DNA from: Actinorhabdospora filicis | Lineage (GTDB): Bacteria > Actinomycetota > Actinomycetes > Mycobacteriales > Micromonosporaceae | Length of the DNA stretch: 64,000 bases | Direction: 5' to 3' | NCBI RefSeq assembly: GCF_030269765.1 | Contig: NZ_BSTX01000001.1 | Span: 786,106 to 850,105 of the forward strand | Shown here: one piece after another, positions 19,091 through 29,000 of the stretch | Layout: every line of letters begins with the position of its first letter | How positions within the stretch are numbered: the first letter of the stretch is position 1 | Made by a program: the position numbers and the translations under genes | The notes under the pieces: model-generated | What the model saw: only the letters and a program-made list of their open reading frames with translations | What the model was told of the DNA's origin: nothing | The model's database searches: none

Positions 19091-19740
19091 CGGGCTTCCT
19101 CGGGACCGATCGTCGAGGGAACCACTTCGCGGATCTTCTCCAGAGTGAGCGCGCCGGCGCGCAGCAGTACCGGCACGTCGCCGGTGCAGTCGACGATGGA
19201 GGACGGCACGAGGTCCTTGGACGGACCGGCCTCCAGGTACACGCTGACCGCGTAGCCCAGCTGGTCCTTGGCGTCGGCGGCGGTGGACGCCGGGGGGTGC
19301 CCGGTCTTGTTCGCCGAGGACACCGCCATCGGGCCGGTCTCCTGGAGGACTTCGAGGGCGACCGGGTGCATCGGCATCCGGACCGCCACGGTCCCGTCGG
19401 TGTCGCCGAGGTCCCAGTCGAGGGTCGGGGCGTGTTCCACCACGATGGTCAGCGCGCCGGGCCAGAAGGCCGCGACCAGGTCCCGGGCGGTCGACGGCAG
19501 GGACAGTACGAGGCCGTCGAGCGTCCGCCGGGAACCCACCAGGACCGGCGGGGCCATGTCGCGGCCCCGGCCCTTGGCGCGCAGCAGCGCCTCGATCGAC
19601 CAGGACTTGAACGCGTCCGCCCCGATGCCGTACACGGTGTCGGTGGGCATGACCACGAGATCGCCGGAGCGCACGGCCGAGACGGCCGCCTCGACGGCGC
19701 GGTCGCGCTCTTCGACCAGGGAGCAGTTGAACAACCTCAC
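19087..19740 (-). CDS. sua5: Threonylcarbamoyl-AMP synthase
   Basis: A 217-residue Sua5/YrdC/TsaC enzyme. The MPTDTVYGIGADAF motif, the KGRGRDMAPPVLVG block with its basic pocket, and the ALTIVVEHAPT, TVAVRMPMHP and SSANKTGHPPAS segments are all intact. It makes threonylcarbamoyl-AMP from threonine, bicarbonate and ATP for the t6A37 modification of ANN-decoding tRNAs. The GTG at 19740 gives the natural VRLFNCSLVEER opening; an ATG 14 codons earlier is possible. It is coupled to the phosphatase gene by a 4-base overlap. Confidence 0.93.
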   Translation of the reverse strand: MRLFNCSLVEERDRAVEAAVSAVRSGDLVVMPTDTVYGIGADAFKSWSIEALLRAKGRGRDMAPPVLVGSRRTLDGLVLSLPSTARDLVAAFWPGALTIVVEHAPTLDWDLGDTDGTVAVRMPMHPVALEVLQETGPMAVSSANKTGHPPASTAADAKDQLGYAVSVYLEAGPSKDLVPSSIVDCTGDVPVLLRAGALTLEKIREVVPSTIGPEEAR

Positions 19741-19807
19741 GCGCGCAACGTTACGAGCCCGAAGCTGGGAACTTCCCGCCACCCCGCCGCTAACACATTG
19801 ACGCTGG

Positions 19808-20119
19808 TCACACCCTGGGGAACGGCCGCCCCATCAGCTCGATCAGGAGGTCGCGGTCGTCACGCGGGGAGCACCGGTTGGGACGCCGGTGTCCGCACGC
19901 CTCGCACTCGTGCATCACGATCCACTGCTCGCCTTTCAGCATCGCCGCGATCGGCGCCATCATCCCGCCGCATTCGGCGGCCCGGTCCCCGGGATTGACG
20001 TCGACGTGCCGGGAGTACAGGCAGCGCGGGCAGTGATTGGTGTAACCGGTGCCCTTGACCTCACGCCGGCAGTGGGCGCAGGTGAAGTCCTCGATGCGGC
20101 GAGTGAAGGCGGCGGTCAT
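19808..20119 (-). CDS. RNHCP-domain zinc ribbon protein
   Basis: A 103-residue cysteine-rich protein. It has four CxxC-type pairs: CAHC near residue 14, CPRC in the TNHCPRCLYSRHVD signature near residue 30, and CEAC near residue 72, plus a lone Cys. The NHCP sequence names the RNHCP family, whose function is unknown; RNA or nucleic-acid binding is assumed. The ATG at 20119 is chosen as the first start giving a complete domain. It stands alone, with a structured non-coding region upstream. Confidence 0.85.
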   Translation of the reverse strand: MTAAFTRRIEDFTCAHCRREVKGTGYTNHCPRCLYSRHVDVNPGDRAAECGGMMAPIAAMLKGEQWIVMHECEACGHRRPNRCSPRDDRDLLIELMGRPFPRV

Positions 20120-20485
20120 GCTGCGATTGTGCATGCCGGACCCGTGGACGCAGTACGGCGGTGACCACCCACGCGGAGGAGAGTGAGGGTTTTGACCGTG
20201 TGTCTGTGAAGGGCGCGCGCGTGCAGCGGCGCAACCAACCCCCAGAGCCACGACGCACCGTGTGCCGAGGAACAAAGCCCACCTCCGGCTCGCGAAGAGT
20301 GTTTTTGGACCCGGGGTCCAGGGGACGGAGTTCCCTGGTGGGGGTCCAGGGGGCAAAGCCCCTTGGGCACCAAGCGGAGAAGAAGACAAGCCACGGCCGC
20401 AAGCCCCCACACAGCCGCGAAAAGAGACGCCGGGGCGTCGCCCCGGCTCTCCACGGCCTGCGGCTACGCGTTCCCCGTCTCCCGC
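20120..20485. repeat. Structured GC-rich intergenic region with nested inverted repeats
   Basis: No convincing gene is present. Between 20305 and 20370 lie a 6-bp stem CCAGGG / CCCTGG (20318-20338) and a 9-bp hairpin CCAGGGGGC-AAA-GCCCCTTGG (20346-20366), within a run of GGGGTCCAGGGG-like words. Such blocks of alternating GTCCAGGGG and CCCCTTGG are typical of dispersed intergenic repeats in high-GC actinomycetes. It also lies downstream of prmC on the minus strand and may terminate that transcript. Confidence 0.5.
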
Positions 20486-21319
20486 CTACCCCTTCCCCGC
20501 CGTCACGAACCTCGCCCGTCCCGCCAGGTCGCGGTGCTCCTCCACCGCCCCCCACCCGGCCTCCTTCAGCAGCGCGGGAACCACGTACCCGTGCGTGTCG
20601 TCATGCTCCATCCCGAACCGCCCTCCCTCGCGCAGCAGCCCCCAGGCCCGCCGGTGCAGCGGCCGGATCACGTCCAGCCCGTCCGCGCCTCCGAACACCG
20701 CGCGGGCCGGGTCCCGGCGGACTTCCGGGGAGACCGCGGTGGCGTCGGGCACGTAGGGCGGGTTGGACAGGACGGCGTCGACGGTGCCGTCCAGTTCGGC
20801 GAGGGTCTCCGCGGCGGTCGCGTCGCCTTCGACCACGCGGACGCCGCGCGGCCCGGCGTTGCGGCGCAGCCACACGAGCGCTTCGGCGTCGGTCTCCACG
20901 GCCACGACGGTGGCGTCGGGGCGGTGCGCGGCGAAGGCGATCGCGATCGCCCCTGAGCCCGAGCACAGGTCCACGACCAGGGGCTTCGGTGTTTCCCGCA
21001 GCGCGCCCAGCGCCCAGTCGACCAGGAGCTCGGTCTCCGGGCGGGGTACGAACACGCCGGGGCCGACCTGGAGGTCGACGCCCAGGAAACCGGCGCCGAT
21101 CAGGTACTGGAGGGGGGTGCGCGAGCGGCGCAGGGCGATCAGTTCACCGAATCGCGTCACCGCGTCCTCGTCCGGTGAGGGCGCGAGGATGAGCCCGCCG
21201 CGGGAGGTGCCCGCCACGTGTGCGGCCAGCAGCTCGGCGTCCACCAGCGGGGACGGGACTCCCCCGGCGGCCAACTCACCGGCACCCTTGGTCACCAGCT
21301 CACGCCACGTCGTCGTCAC
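20486..21319 (-). CDS. prmC: Release factor glutamine methyltransferase
   Basis: A 277-residue HemK/PrmC methyltransferase. An N-terminal helical domain recognises the release factor; the SAM domain has VVDLCSGSGAIAIAFA near residue 118 and the catalytic NPPY motif (VLSNPPYVPD) near residue 187. It methylates the GGQ glutamine of RF1 and RF2. RF1 (prfA) lies 3.2 kb upstream on the same strand, with a diguanylate cyclase and two other genes between them, so the usual prfA-prmC pair is split. The GTG at 21319 (VTTTWRELVTKG) is the preferred start. Confidence 0.92.
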   Translation of the reverse strand: MTTTWRELVTKGAGELAAGGVPSPLVDAELLAAHVAGTSRGGLILAPSPDEDAVTRFGELIALRRSRTPLQYLIGAGFLGVDLQVGPGVFVPRPETELLVDWALGALRETPKPLVVDLCSGSGAIAIAFAAHRPDATVVAVETDAEALVWLRRNAGPRGVRVVEGDATAAETLAELDGTVDAVLSNPPYVPDATAVSPEVRRDPARAVFGGADGLDVIRPLHRRAWGLLREGGRFGMEHDDTHGYVVPALLKEAGWGAVEEHRDLAGRARFVTAGKG

Positions 21320-21563
21320 ACGGATCAACTTAACGGCCGGGGTTCGGCGTCGGCGTCCCGCCATCTACCGTCGCGCGGGCTAGTGTCGGGGACACGACTG
21401 AAAGGTCGGCGCGCGCCGGGTGAGGCTGTTGGTGCGCGCGGCCGTGGGTCGCGGCGACATTCCAACAGCGCCTACCACCCGGTTCGTCCCCCGTGCGAAC
21501 CGGGTGAGCCGGGTTCACCGGTTTGCCGCCGTACGTCATGCTTAGGCGATTGGGAGGTGAACA

Positions 21564-23141
21564 GTGGCCAACGCCGAGGAATTCGCCCGGGTGAGCGAGA
21601 TCCGTGCCCTCCTGCGCGCCGGCCGTTCCTCCGCCGCCGTGGCCCTCGTCGACGCCACCCTCCCCGACGCCGACGACCCCACCGAGCGGACCTGGCTGCT
21701 GCTGCTGCGGCTGGCCGGGGTCTTGAACCTGGAGCACTCCGCCGAGTACGCCGGGACCGTCGACCGCGCCGCCGCCGCCGTCCGCGACCTGGGCGACCCG
21801 GGCGCGCTGGGCTACTTCCACGCCCTCGCCGCGCAGGTGGCGCACGCCGACGGCTCGCTGGAGCGGTGCGTGACGCACCTGGTGCGCGCGGGCCGGTTCC
21901 TCACCGAGGTCGACAAGCCCGACGTGGTCACCGCCGCCGCGTGGCACAACCTGGCGGTCTCCTACTCCAACATCTGGTTCCACGACCAGGCCGCCGACGC
22001 CGCCGGGCGCGCCCGCGAGGTGGCCGCCTCGCTGGACATGAACTGGCACCTGGCGCTGCCCGAGGTGCAGGTCCGCTTCGGCATCTACCTGGACCACCGC
22101 GGTGACACCGACGGGTGCGTGCGGGTGCTGCGCGCGCTGGTCAACGACGCCGACCGCGCGCCCCGCCGCGAGGACAACCCGGCGCTGCCCCGCGTCATCG
22201 ACATGGACCTGCCATGGTTCGGCTACGCGCTGACCCGCCTGGCGGCCCTCGACGCCGGAGACGACCGCGACCCGCGCCCCTACCTGTACGCCGCCGGCGG
22301 CGACGCCGAACTGGCCGACCTGCGCTCCTACGGCGAGGTGTGCCGGGCGATCGCCGCCGGGGACAGCGAAGCGGCGCTGGACCGGCTCCAGCGCCTGGAG
22401 AGCGCCATCTACAACCCGCACCTGACGACCCTCGGCGCGAGCGAGGCCGCGCGGCTGCGGGCCCTGGCGCACCTGGTCGCCGGTGACCACGCCGCCGCCT
22501 ACGCCGCCGAGCGCTCGGCGTTCCAGCACACCGCCAGCCACCTCGACCGCATCCAGACGCTGCTGGTGGAGGGCGTCGCCGCGCGCCTGGACCACGAGGA
22601 CCTGCGCCTGACGGTGGCCCGCTACGCCGACGAGGCCCTCACCGACCCGCTGACCGGGCTGCCCAACCGGCGCCACCTCCAGCAGTACGTGGAGGCGATG
22701 GCCGAGCGGGGCGAGACGGGCGTCCTGGGCGTCTTGGACCTCGACGGGTTCAAGGCGGTGAACACCGTCCACGGGCACCTGTCGGGCGACACGGTCCTGC
22801 AGAAGGCGGCGGGCGCGCTGGTGCGCATCATGCGCCGCCGCGACTTCGTGGCCCGCTACGGCGGCGACGAGTTCGTGCTGATCCTGCCCTCGGCGACGAT
22901 GGAGAAGACCGAGGAGATCGGCGCGCGCATCACCTCCGCGATCGCCGCCGAGGACTGGGCCTCGCTGGTGCCGGGCACTCCCCTGTCGGCGAGCATCGGC
23001 TGGGCCGAGCTCAATGGCGTCGAGCGCCGCAACGGCCGCACCGAGATCGCCTCCGCCTTCGAGATCGCCGACCGGGCGATGTACCAGGCGAAGGCGGCCG
23101 CGATGCGGCGGCGCCGCGCGGGCGGCGGCTTAGCCGCGTAG
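21564..23141 (+). CDS. Diguanylate cyclase with TPR-like N-terminal region
   Basis: A 525-residue protein. Residues 1-345 form helical repeats resembling TPR/SARP-type sensor modules without an obvious membrane segment. A GGDEF domain follows, with DPLTGLPNRR near residue 358 and an intact YGGDEF active loop near residue 434. The inhibitory site is present as RRRD exactly five residues before GGDEF, so product feedback by c-di-GMP is expected. It should synthesise c-di-GMP in the cytosol, which in actinomycetes controls development through BldD. It starts at GTG with GGGAGGTG upstream. It overlaps the convergent membrane gene by 12 bases. Confidence 0.9.
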   Translation: MANAEEFARVSEIRALLRAGRSSAAVALVDATLPDADDPTERTWLLLLRLAGVLNLEHSAEYAGTVDRAAAAVRDLGDPGALGYFHALAAQVAHADGSLERCVTHLVRAGRFLTEVDKPDVVTAAAWHNLAVSYSNIWFHDQAADAAGRAREVAASLDMNWHLALPEVQVRFGIYLDHRGDTDGCVRVLRALVNDADRAPRREDNPALPRVIDMDLPWFGYALTRLAALDAGDDRDPRPYLYAAGGDAELADLRSYGEVCRAIAAGDSEAALDRLQRLESAIYNPHLTTLGASEAARLRALAHLVAGDHAAAYAAERSAFQHTASHLDRIQTLLVEGVAARLDHEDLRLTVARYADEALTDPLTGLPNRRHLQQYVEAMAERGETGVLGVLDLDGFKAVNTVHGHLSGDTVLQKAAGALVRIMRRRDFVARYGGDEFVLILPSATMEKTEEIGARITSAIAAEDWASLVPGTPLSASIGWAELNGVERRNGRTEIASAFEIADRAMYQAKAAAMRRRRAGGGLAA

Positions 23142-23492
23142 CTTCGCCTGGGCCTTGCGGACCAGCGGCATGCCCCATTTGGCGAAGACGACCAGGAGCA
23201 CCACCGCCACGCCGATGGCGGCGACGATCGACCAGCCCTTGGGCAGGCCCGCGACATAGAGGACGTTCCCGAGCTTGACGATGCCGCCGATGACGAAGAC
23301 CACCGCCATCCCGATCGCGGCCATCTGGAACAGGGGCGAGTCCAGTTTGACGGCGAGGAACGCGTAGAGCACGATCTCGGCGATCGCGACGATAAAGAAG
23401 CACACGATGGTGTCGAGGCCGGTGACCTTCTCCAGCAGGAGCGTCGGGATCGCGGTCCCGAACACGGTCAGCAAAGCGACCCAGCGGTTCAC
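23130..23492 (-). CDS. Small membrane protein, four helices
   Basis: A 120-residue protein of unknown function with about four hydrophobic segments (ALLTVFGTAIPTLLL, IVCFFIVAIAEIVLYAFLAV, MAAIGMAVVFVIGGIVKLG, IVAAIGVAVVLLVVFAKWG) and a basic C-terminus. It starts at GTG 23492 with AGGAG six bases upstream. It lies between the diguanylate cyclase (convergent, overlapping) and the ComB-like gene (divergent). No family is recognised. Confidence 0.65.
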   Translation of the reverse strand: MNRWVALLTVFGTAIPTLLLEKVTGLDTIVCFFIVAIAEIVLYAFLAVKLDSPLFQMAAIGMAVVFVIGGIVKLGNVLYVAGLPKGWSIVAAIGVAVVLLVVFAKWGMPLVRKAQAKLRG

Positions 23493-23625
23493 ATGAGACT
23501 CCTATCGGGGTGTGACGGACGGAGAAGTCTGACAGGCTCCCGCAACACCCCGCCTCAGCCCTCCGGACACTCCTTCACGTCCGCGTCCGGGGAGCGGTAT
23601 CGCACTGGACACCGCGAAGAGATCG

Positions 23626-24315
23626 GTGATCATTGACGGCATGGTTCGTTTCCAGGGCATCCCCGAAGTCACCGAAACCCCGGCCGTGGCCGTCGTCATC
23701 GACGTCATGCGCGCCTTCACCGTCGCGGCCTGGGCCTTCGCCCGGGGCGCGGAGAAGATCGTGCTCGCCGGGTCCCTCGACGACGCCCTGGCGCTCAAGG
23801 ACCGCCACCCCGGCTGGGTGGCGCTGAAGGACGGCCCACCCGCGCCCGGCTTCGACCTGGTCAACTCCCCGGGGTTGTTGCGCGATGCCGAGCTCGGCGG
23901 GAAGACGGTCGTGCAGAAGACCATCGCGGGGACCGTGGGCGCCCTCGCGGTCGAGGACGCGCCGCTGCTTCTGTGCGCGAGTTTCGTCGTGGCCGAGGCG
24001 ACCGCCCGGCTGCTGCGCACGCACGGCGCCACCGAGGTCACCTTCGTGGTCACCGGCGAGGACGGGCGGGCCGAGGAGGACCTGGCCTGCGCGGAGTACA
24101 TCGCCGGGCGGGCCACCGGAGCCGGGACCGACGCCACCAATTACCTGCGCCGGGCGGCCCACTCGCGCGCCGCGGCCGAACTGGCCGAGGGCGTGCGCGA
24201 GGGCAGCCACCCCGACGACGTCGGTCTCTGCCTCGATCTCGACCGGTTCCCCTTCGCGATGGCGGCGGCCCGGGAGGACGGCCTCATGGTCCTGCGCCCG
24301 CTCGACGTTCCCTAG
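23626..24315 (+). CDS. 2-phosphosulfolactate phosphatase family protein
   Basis: A 229-residue ComB-family protein. The signature [21 protein letters not shown] holds the conserved Asp and Arg near residue 25, and [12 protein letters not shown] matches the family T/S-rich loop. In archaea ComB dephosphorylates phosphosulfolactate for coenzyme M; in actinomycetes that pathway is normally absent, so the substrate is unknown. The GTG at 23626 follows GAAGAG; an ATG at 23641 ([10 protein letters not shown]) is an equally reasonable start. It is transcribed alone, convergent with prfA. Confidence 0.75.
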   Translation: MIIDGMVRFQGIPEVTETPAVAVVIDVMRAFTVAAWAFARGAEKIVLAGSLDDALALKDRHPGWVALKDGPPAPGFDLVNSPGLLRDAELGGKTVVQKTIAGTVGALAVEDAPLLLCASFVVAEATARLLRTHGATEVTFVVTGEDGRAEEDLACAEYIAGRATGAGTDATNYLRRAAHSRAAAELAEGVREGSHPDDVGLCLDLDRFPFAMAAAREDGLMVLRPLDVP

Positions 24316-24441
24316 CCCGGCCGTCTCAGCGCCCCTCTGCGGCTCGTTCACCCCCGGGTGCGCCTCTCTGTGCGCGAGCGCGCCGGGCGGGCCGACATAA
24401 CCCAGGTTTATCGACGGACTTCGATGTCTTAGAAATGGGAC

Positions 24442-24473
24442 GAGGCCCGCCCCGCGAACCGGGACGGGCCTCG
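24442..24473 (-). terminator. Terminator after prfA
   Basis: GAGGCCCGCCCCG pairs with CGGGACGGGCCTC (one mismatch) around a 4-base loop, 13 bases beyond the prfA stop on the minus strand. It also lies in the convergent gap, so it may serve both genes. Confidence 0.7.
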
Positions 24474-24485
24474 ACGGCGGGACGG

Positions 24486-25589
24486 CTAGCCCTTGCGGGA
24501 CAGCCCCTCCTCGCCTTCCATGCGCGCGTTGCGCTCGGCCGTGGTCAGCGCGTCCAAGACGGCGTCCAGGTCGCCCTGCAGCACGGTGTCCAGGTTGTGC
24601 GCGGTGAAGCCGATGCGGTGGTCGGTGATCCGGTTCTGCGGGAAGTTGTAGGTGCGGATGCGCTCGGAGCGGTCCACCGTCCGCACCTGCGACTTGCGCA
24701 CGTCGCCGGCTTTGGCCGCGGCCTCCTCCTGCTTGAGGGCCAGCAGCCGGGAGCGCAGGACCCGCAGGGCCGACTCCTTGTTCTGCAGCTGCGACTTCTC
24801 GTTCTGGGAGGACACCACCAGACCGGTCGGGATGTGGGTGAGCCGCACCGCCGAGTCGGTGGTGTTGACCGACTGGCCGCCGGGTCCCGAGGAGCGGAAC
24901 ACGTCGACGCGGATCTCGTTCATGTCGAGCTGCACGTCCACCTCCTCGGCCTCGGGGACGACGAGCACGCCCGCGGCGGAGGTGTGGATGCGGCCCTGCG
25001 ACTCGGTCGCGGGCACGCGCTGGACGCGGTGGACGCCGCCCTCGTACTTCAGGCGCGACCACACGCCGTAGCCGCCCTCGGGCATCCCCTTGGTCTTCAC
25101 CGAGAACGAGATGTCCTTGACGCCGCCCAGGTCGGTCTCCTCCGAGCCGAGGACCTCGATGGCCCAGCCCCGGCGCTCGGCGTAGCGGGTGTACATGCGC
25201 AGCAGGTCACCGGCGAACAGCGCGGACTCGTCGCCGCCCTCACCGGCTTTGATCTCCACGATGACGTCGCGCGCGTCGTCGGGGTCGCGCGGCAGCAGCA
25301 GCTCGCCCAGCTTGACCTCCAGGGCCGGGATGCGCTCGGCGAGCTCATCGGCCTCGGCGGCGAAGTCGGGGTCGTCGGCGGCGAGTTCGCGGGCGGTCTC
25401 CAGGTCGGCGCGGGCCTGGTCGAGCTCGGCGGCGGTGGCCGCGATGGGGCTGAGCTCGGCGTAGCGGCGTCCGACGCGGCGGGCCAGGGCCTGGTCGCCG
25501 TGGATGGACGGGTCGGCGAGCTGCTTCTCCAGCTCGGAGTGCTCGGCGAGCATGTCGGCGAGCCGGTTGCCGCCGTGGGACTCACTCAT
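24486..25589 (-). CDS. prfA: Peptide chain release factor 1
   Basis: A 367-residue class I release factor. The GGQ motif [15 protein letters not shown] lies near residue 235, and the codon-recognition tripeptide is PAT (QRVPATES near residue 190), the RF1 form that reads UAA and UAG. The C-terminal [18 protein letters not shown] block is complete. The GGQ glutamine should be methylated by the prmC product. AGGAG lies six bases before the ATG. It follows rpmE on the same strand, as in most actinobacteria, but an intrinsic terminator separates the two. Confidence 0.97.
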   Translation of the reverse strand: MSESHGGNRLADMLAEHSELEKQLADPSIHGDQALARRVGRRYAELSPIAATAAELDQARADLETARELAADDPDFAAEADELAERIPALEVKLGELLLPRDPDDARDVIVEIKAGEGGDESALFAGDLLRMYTRYAERRGWAIEVLGSEETDLGGVKDISFSVKTKGMPEGGYGVWSRLKYEGGVHRVQRVPATESQGRIHTSAAGVLVVPEAEEVDVQLDMNEIRVDVFRSSGPGGQSVNTTDSAVRLTHIPTGLVVSSQNEKSQLQNKESALRVLRSRLLALKQEEAAAKAGDVRKSQVRTVDRSERIRTYNFPQNRITDHRIGFTAHNLDTVLQGDLDAVLDALTTAERNARMEGEEGLSRKG

Positions 25590-25630
25590 GGTTTCTCCTG
25601 GCGAGCGAAAAGTTCGAAGAAGATACGAAA

Positions 25631-25675
25631 ACGGCGCCTGCCGTTCCCCTGGAAAAGGGGTCGGGCGGGCGCCGT
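25631..25675 (-). terminator. Intrinsic terminator after rpmE
   Basis: A nested hairpin has outer arms ACGGCGCC / GGCGCCGT and inner CCCC / GGGG. On the minus strand it is followed by TTTTCGT. It lies 9 bases after the rpmE stop and is a strong rho-independent terminator. Confidence 0.85.
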
Positions 25676-25683
25676 GGGAGTCG

Positions 25684-25917
25684 CTACTGACCGGCCTTCT
25701 TGGTGCCGACCGAGAGGTTCGCGTACTTCTTCTGGAAGCGGGCGACGCGGCCGCCGGTGTCGAGGATGCGCTGCTTGCCCGTGTAGAACGGGTGGCACAC
25801 GGAGCAGGTCTCGGCGTGGATCTTGCCGGACGCCACGGTGCTGCGGGTGGTGAACTCGTTGCCGCAGGAACAGGTCACCACGGTCTCGACGTAGTTCGGG
25901 TGGATCTCGGGCTTCAT
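25684..25917 (-). CDS. rpmE: Ribosomal protein L31, zinc-binding form
   Basis: A 77-residue bL31. The four zinc ligands of the C+ form are present (CSCGNEF and [10 protein letters not shown]), so it belongs to the zinc-containing type rather than the zinc-independent YkgM/RpmE2 paralog. It forms a bridge in the 50S central protuberance. The ATG at 25917 has GAGG five bases upstream. No Zur site is evident in the short leader, in keeping with the C+ form being expressed under zinc sufficiency. Confidence 0.97.
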   Translation of the reverse strand: MKPEIHPNYVETVVTCSCGNEFTTRSTVASGKIHAETCSVCHPFYTGKQRILDTGGRVARFQKKYANLSVGTKKAGQ

Positions 25918-26039
25918 GTCATCCTCGTTTTCTCGGTCGCCGGGTCGCACGCGGCGTGAACCGGTACCGGTAGGTGCAAGTCTGTGCCGCATGGACGGCA
26001 CGCAACCGGAACAGCCTACCGGCCCGGTTCATTCCCCGG

Positions 26040-29000
26040 TCAGCGGGTGATCGTGACGGTCGCCTCCCGGGTGACGCCGTTCACGGTGAGCCGCAGGGTG
26101 ACGGTGCCCGGGCGCAGGGCTTCGAGGCGTCCGGTGGACGGGTCGAAGCGCGCGACGCACCGGTGGCCGCGGTCCACGCCCTCCCATCCCGAAACGCAGA
26201 GCCCGCGTGATCCGTCCCACTCCCCCAGGACGGGGTAGGCGACGGGGACGTCGCGCCCGGCCTGTTTGAGGAGGGCGGTCACGGTGGCGTCCCGGCCGGC
26301 GCGCAGGCTCGCGGGCGTGGTGAGGACGACGTCGTCGGTCTGCGGGCGGAACGCGGCGGCCAGCCAGCCGGAAGGTTCGCCGTAGGGGTTGGCGCGGCGT
26401 TCGCGCTGCTCGTGGGCGCTGACGGGGTTGACGCCGAACTCGGTCCAGCCGATGAAGCCGCCGCCCTCGGCGGGCCCGGCGGGCGCCTTGCCGGAGTTGC
26501 CGTTGATGACGTAGGGGACGCCGTCGACGTGGGAGGCGTGGAAGACGCCGACGTGGCCGCCGATGAAGCCGGTGCCCTTGCCGGTGTTCCGGGCGAAGTC
26601 GGCGAGCCAGTTCTCCACGGTGGCCGCTTCCTTGCGGTCGCCGAGCTGGCTGCCCTTCTGCGGGGTGGGGTCGCGCGGCGGGACGTGCTCGACGAGGACC
26701 ACGGAGTTGACCGACTTGTCCTCGGCGGCCCGGTCGAGGGCGTCGCGCAGCATCGCGATCTGGTCGAAGCCGCCGCCGCGGATGTTGAGGCGGGAGGTGT
26801 CCAGGGTGATGAACCGCGTCCCCTTGTGGTCGAAGACCCGATGCGGCTCGCCGAAGTTGGCCTTCCACAGGTCGATGGAGCCGCCCATGACCTCGTGGTT
26901 GCCGGGGACGTAGTAGTAGGGCAGGTCGGTGCCCAGTTCCTCGCTCAGGACGCGTTTGGCCAGGTCGAGGTCGATCTGGGCGGCCTCGTCGACGAGGTCG
27001 CCGTTGATGATGAGGAAGTCGGGTTTGGCGGCCTTGATCTCGCGCAGGGTGCGGCGGGCGGAGGCGACGATGTCGCTGTCGGGGGCGCGGCCGACGAACT
27101 GGGCGTCGGACATGACCGCGAAGCGCCACTTCCGGCCGTCCACCGAGGCGGTCAGGATCGGGTCGACGGGGGTGGCCTCGGCGGGGACGTCGATGGCCGG
27201 CGGGACCTTGGCGACGATGTCGTCGATGACGATCTCGCTCTTGTAGGCGATCGTCGGGCGGGTCTCGGCGACGTAGAAGCGGCGGATCTTCACCGGGTAG
27301 ACCACCCCGGCCGGGACGGGCATCTCGATGTAGCGCCAGCCGGTCCAGGTGATCAGGTCGCCGCGCAGGATGGTGGCGGTGCCCTGGGAGTCGACCAGGT
27401 GCAGCGAGGGCCACTCGCCGGTGCCGTTTCCGTTGATCCACATGCCGAAGGCCTGCGGCTGCCCGGGGACGTCGATCATCGCGGGCGGCTCGGCGTAGGC
27501 GGCGCGGGTGGCGGTGGACTGGGTGAAGTCGTAGCTCATCTTCAGGCCCTGGCCGGTGTGGCCGGGCGCGGCGGCGACCGAGCCGGTGGCCCGCGCGGAG
27601 GTGAACTTCCAGGAGGCGGCGTCGTCGAAGGCCGCCGCGCCCTGCTCGGCCAGGCCCACGGTGACCGGGACGACGGTGGTGCGGTCGCCGACGGTGGCGG
27701 TGACCAGGGCGGCGCTTCCGGCGGTCTTGCCCTTGACGGTGAAGTTGCCGGAGGGGTCGGCGGTGATGTCGAGCAGCGCGCGGTCGTAGTCGAGTTCGAC
27801 GTCGGAGGGGTCGATCGGGGCGGAGTAGCCCGCCGCGTCGTAGCCGAGGACGCCGAAGCGTCCCATGCCCTCGACGCCGGACAGGCCCACGCGCTCGACG
27901 GTGGCGTCCACGCGGTTCAGCTCGCCCAGGACGTCGATGCCGAGCTCACCGTCGGCGCGCCGGTTGGAGGCGGTGACGGTGGTGCGCCCGGGGTTGCGGG
28001 CGTGGAAGACGCCGTCGCGGCCGACCTTGCCGACGCGGCCGTGGTCGGTGCGCCACTGCACTCTCGAAGATCCGGGCGTGCCCGACGCCGGGCCGCGGTT
28101 CTCGTCGAAGCCGACCGCGGTCAGCGGCCGCGACAGGCCCGGGAAGACCCGCTCGGGGTGGCCGGGGGCGACGGTGGAGGCACCGGGGGCGTCCTCGGGG
28201 GCGGCGCTGGTGCGCACGTCGTAGCCGGACAGGCGTCCCGAACCGTCGGGGACGGTGATCGCCAGGCCATTGGCCACCGGCCGCTCGGAGCCGTCGGAGG
28301 GGCCGTTGACCACGCGCAGGTCGTGGGTGCCGGGCTCGCGGGCCAGCATGGTGGAACTGCCTCCCCCGTCGATGTTCAGCGCGTTGTACGCGCCCAGGTC
28401 GAGCATCATCTTCGCCATCTGCGGCACCGTGATGCCCGCGGAGTTCGTCTGCTTGCCGTCGACGGTCAGCAGGTACATCGTCGTCCCGTCGGCGGAGAAG
28501 CCCACCGCCGAACGCGCGGCGATCGCGTCATCGGCGTTCGGGACGACCGCGCCGTCGGCGACCAGCAGCTGATTGCCGCCGATGGCGGTCTCCAGGCCCT
28601 TGTTCTTCGGGGAGTAGGCGACGGTGACCGCGTCACCCGGCTTCAGCGCCGACAGCCGGTCGGCGCCGGACCCGCGTCCGACCAGGACGATCGTGCCCTG
28701 CGGGATGTCGCCCTCGCCCGGGGCTCCGATTGTGGCCACCACCCCGTTCTGGATGACCACCTCGACGGCCTTCGACGCGCCGACGACCACGCGGGCGCGC
28801 GACATCGGGCCCCAGAGCGGGTTGTAGGCGCCGATCTCACCCTCGTCGACGGTGTTGGTGTTGAGGGAGTCGATGGCTTGCACGCCGTTCGGTGTGGTCA
28901 GCGTTCCCTCGAAGCCGACCTGCATGATGCGGCCGACGCCGTCCGGGGTGATCGCGATGGCGTTGTCCCGGCCGTCGTTGGCGGACTTGACCAGCTCGCC

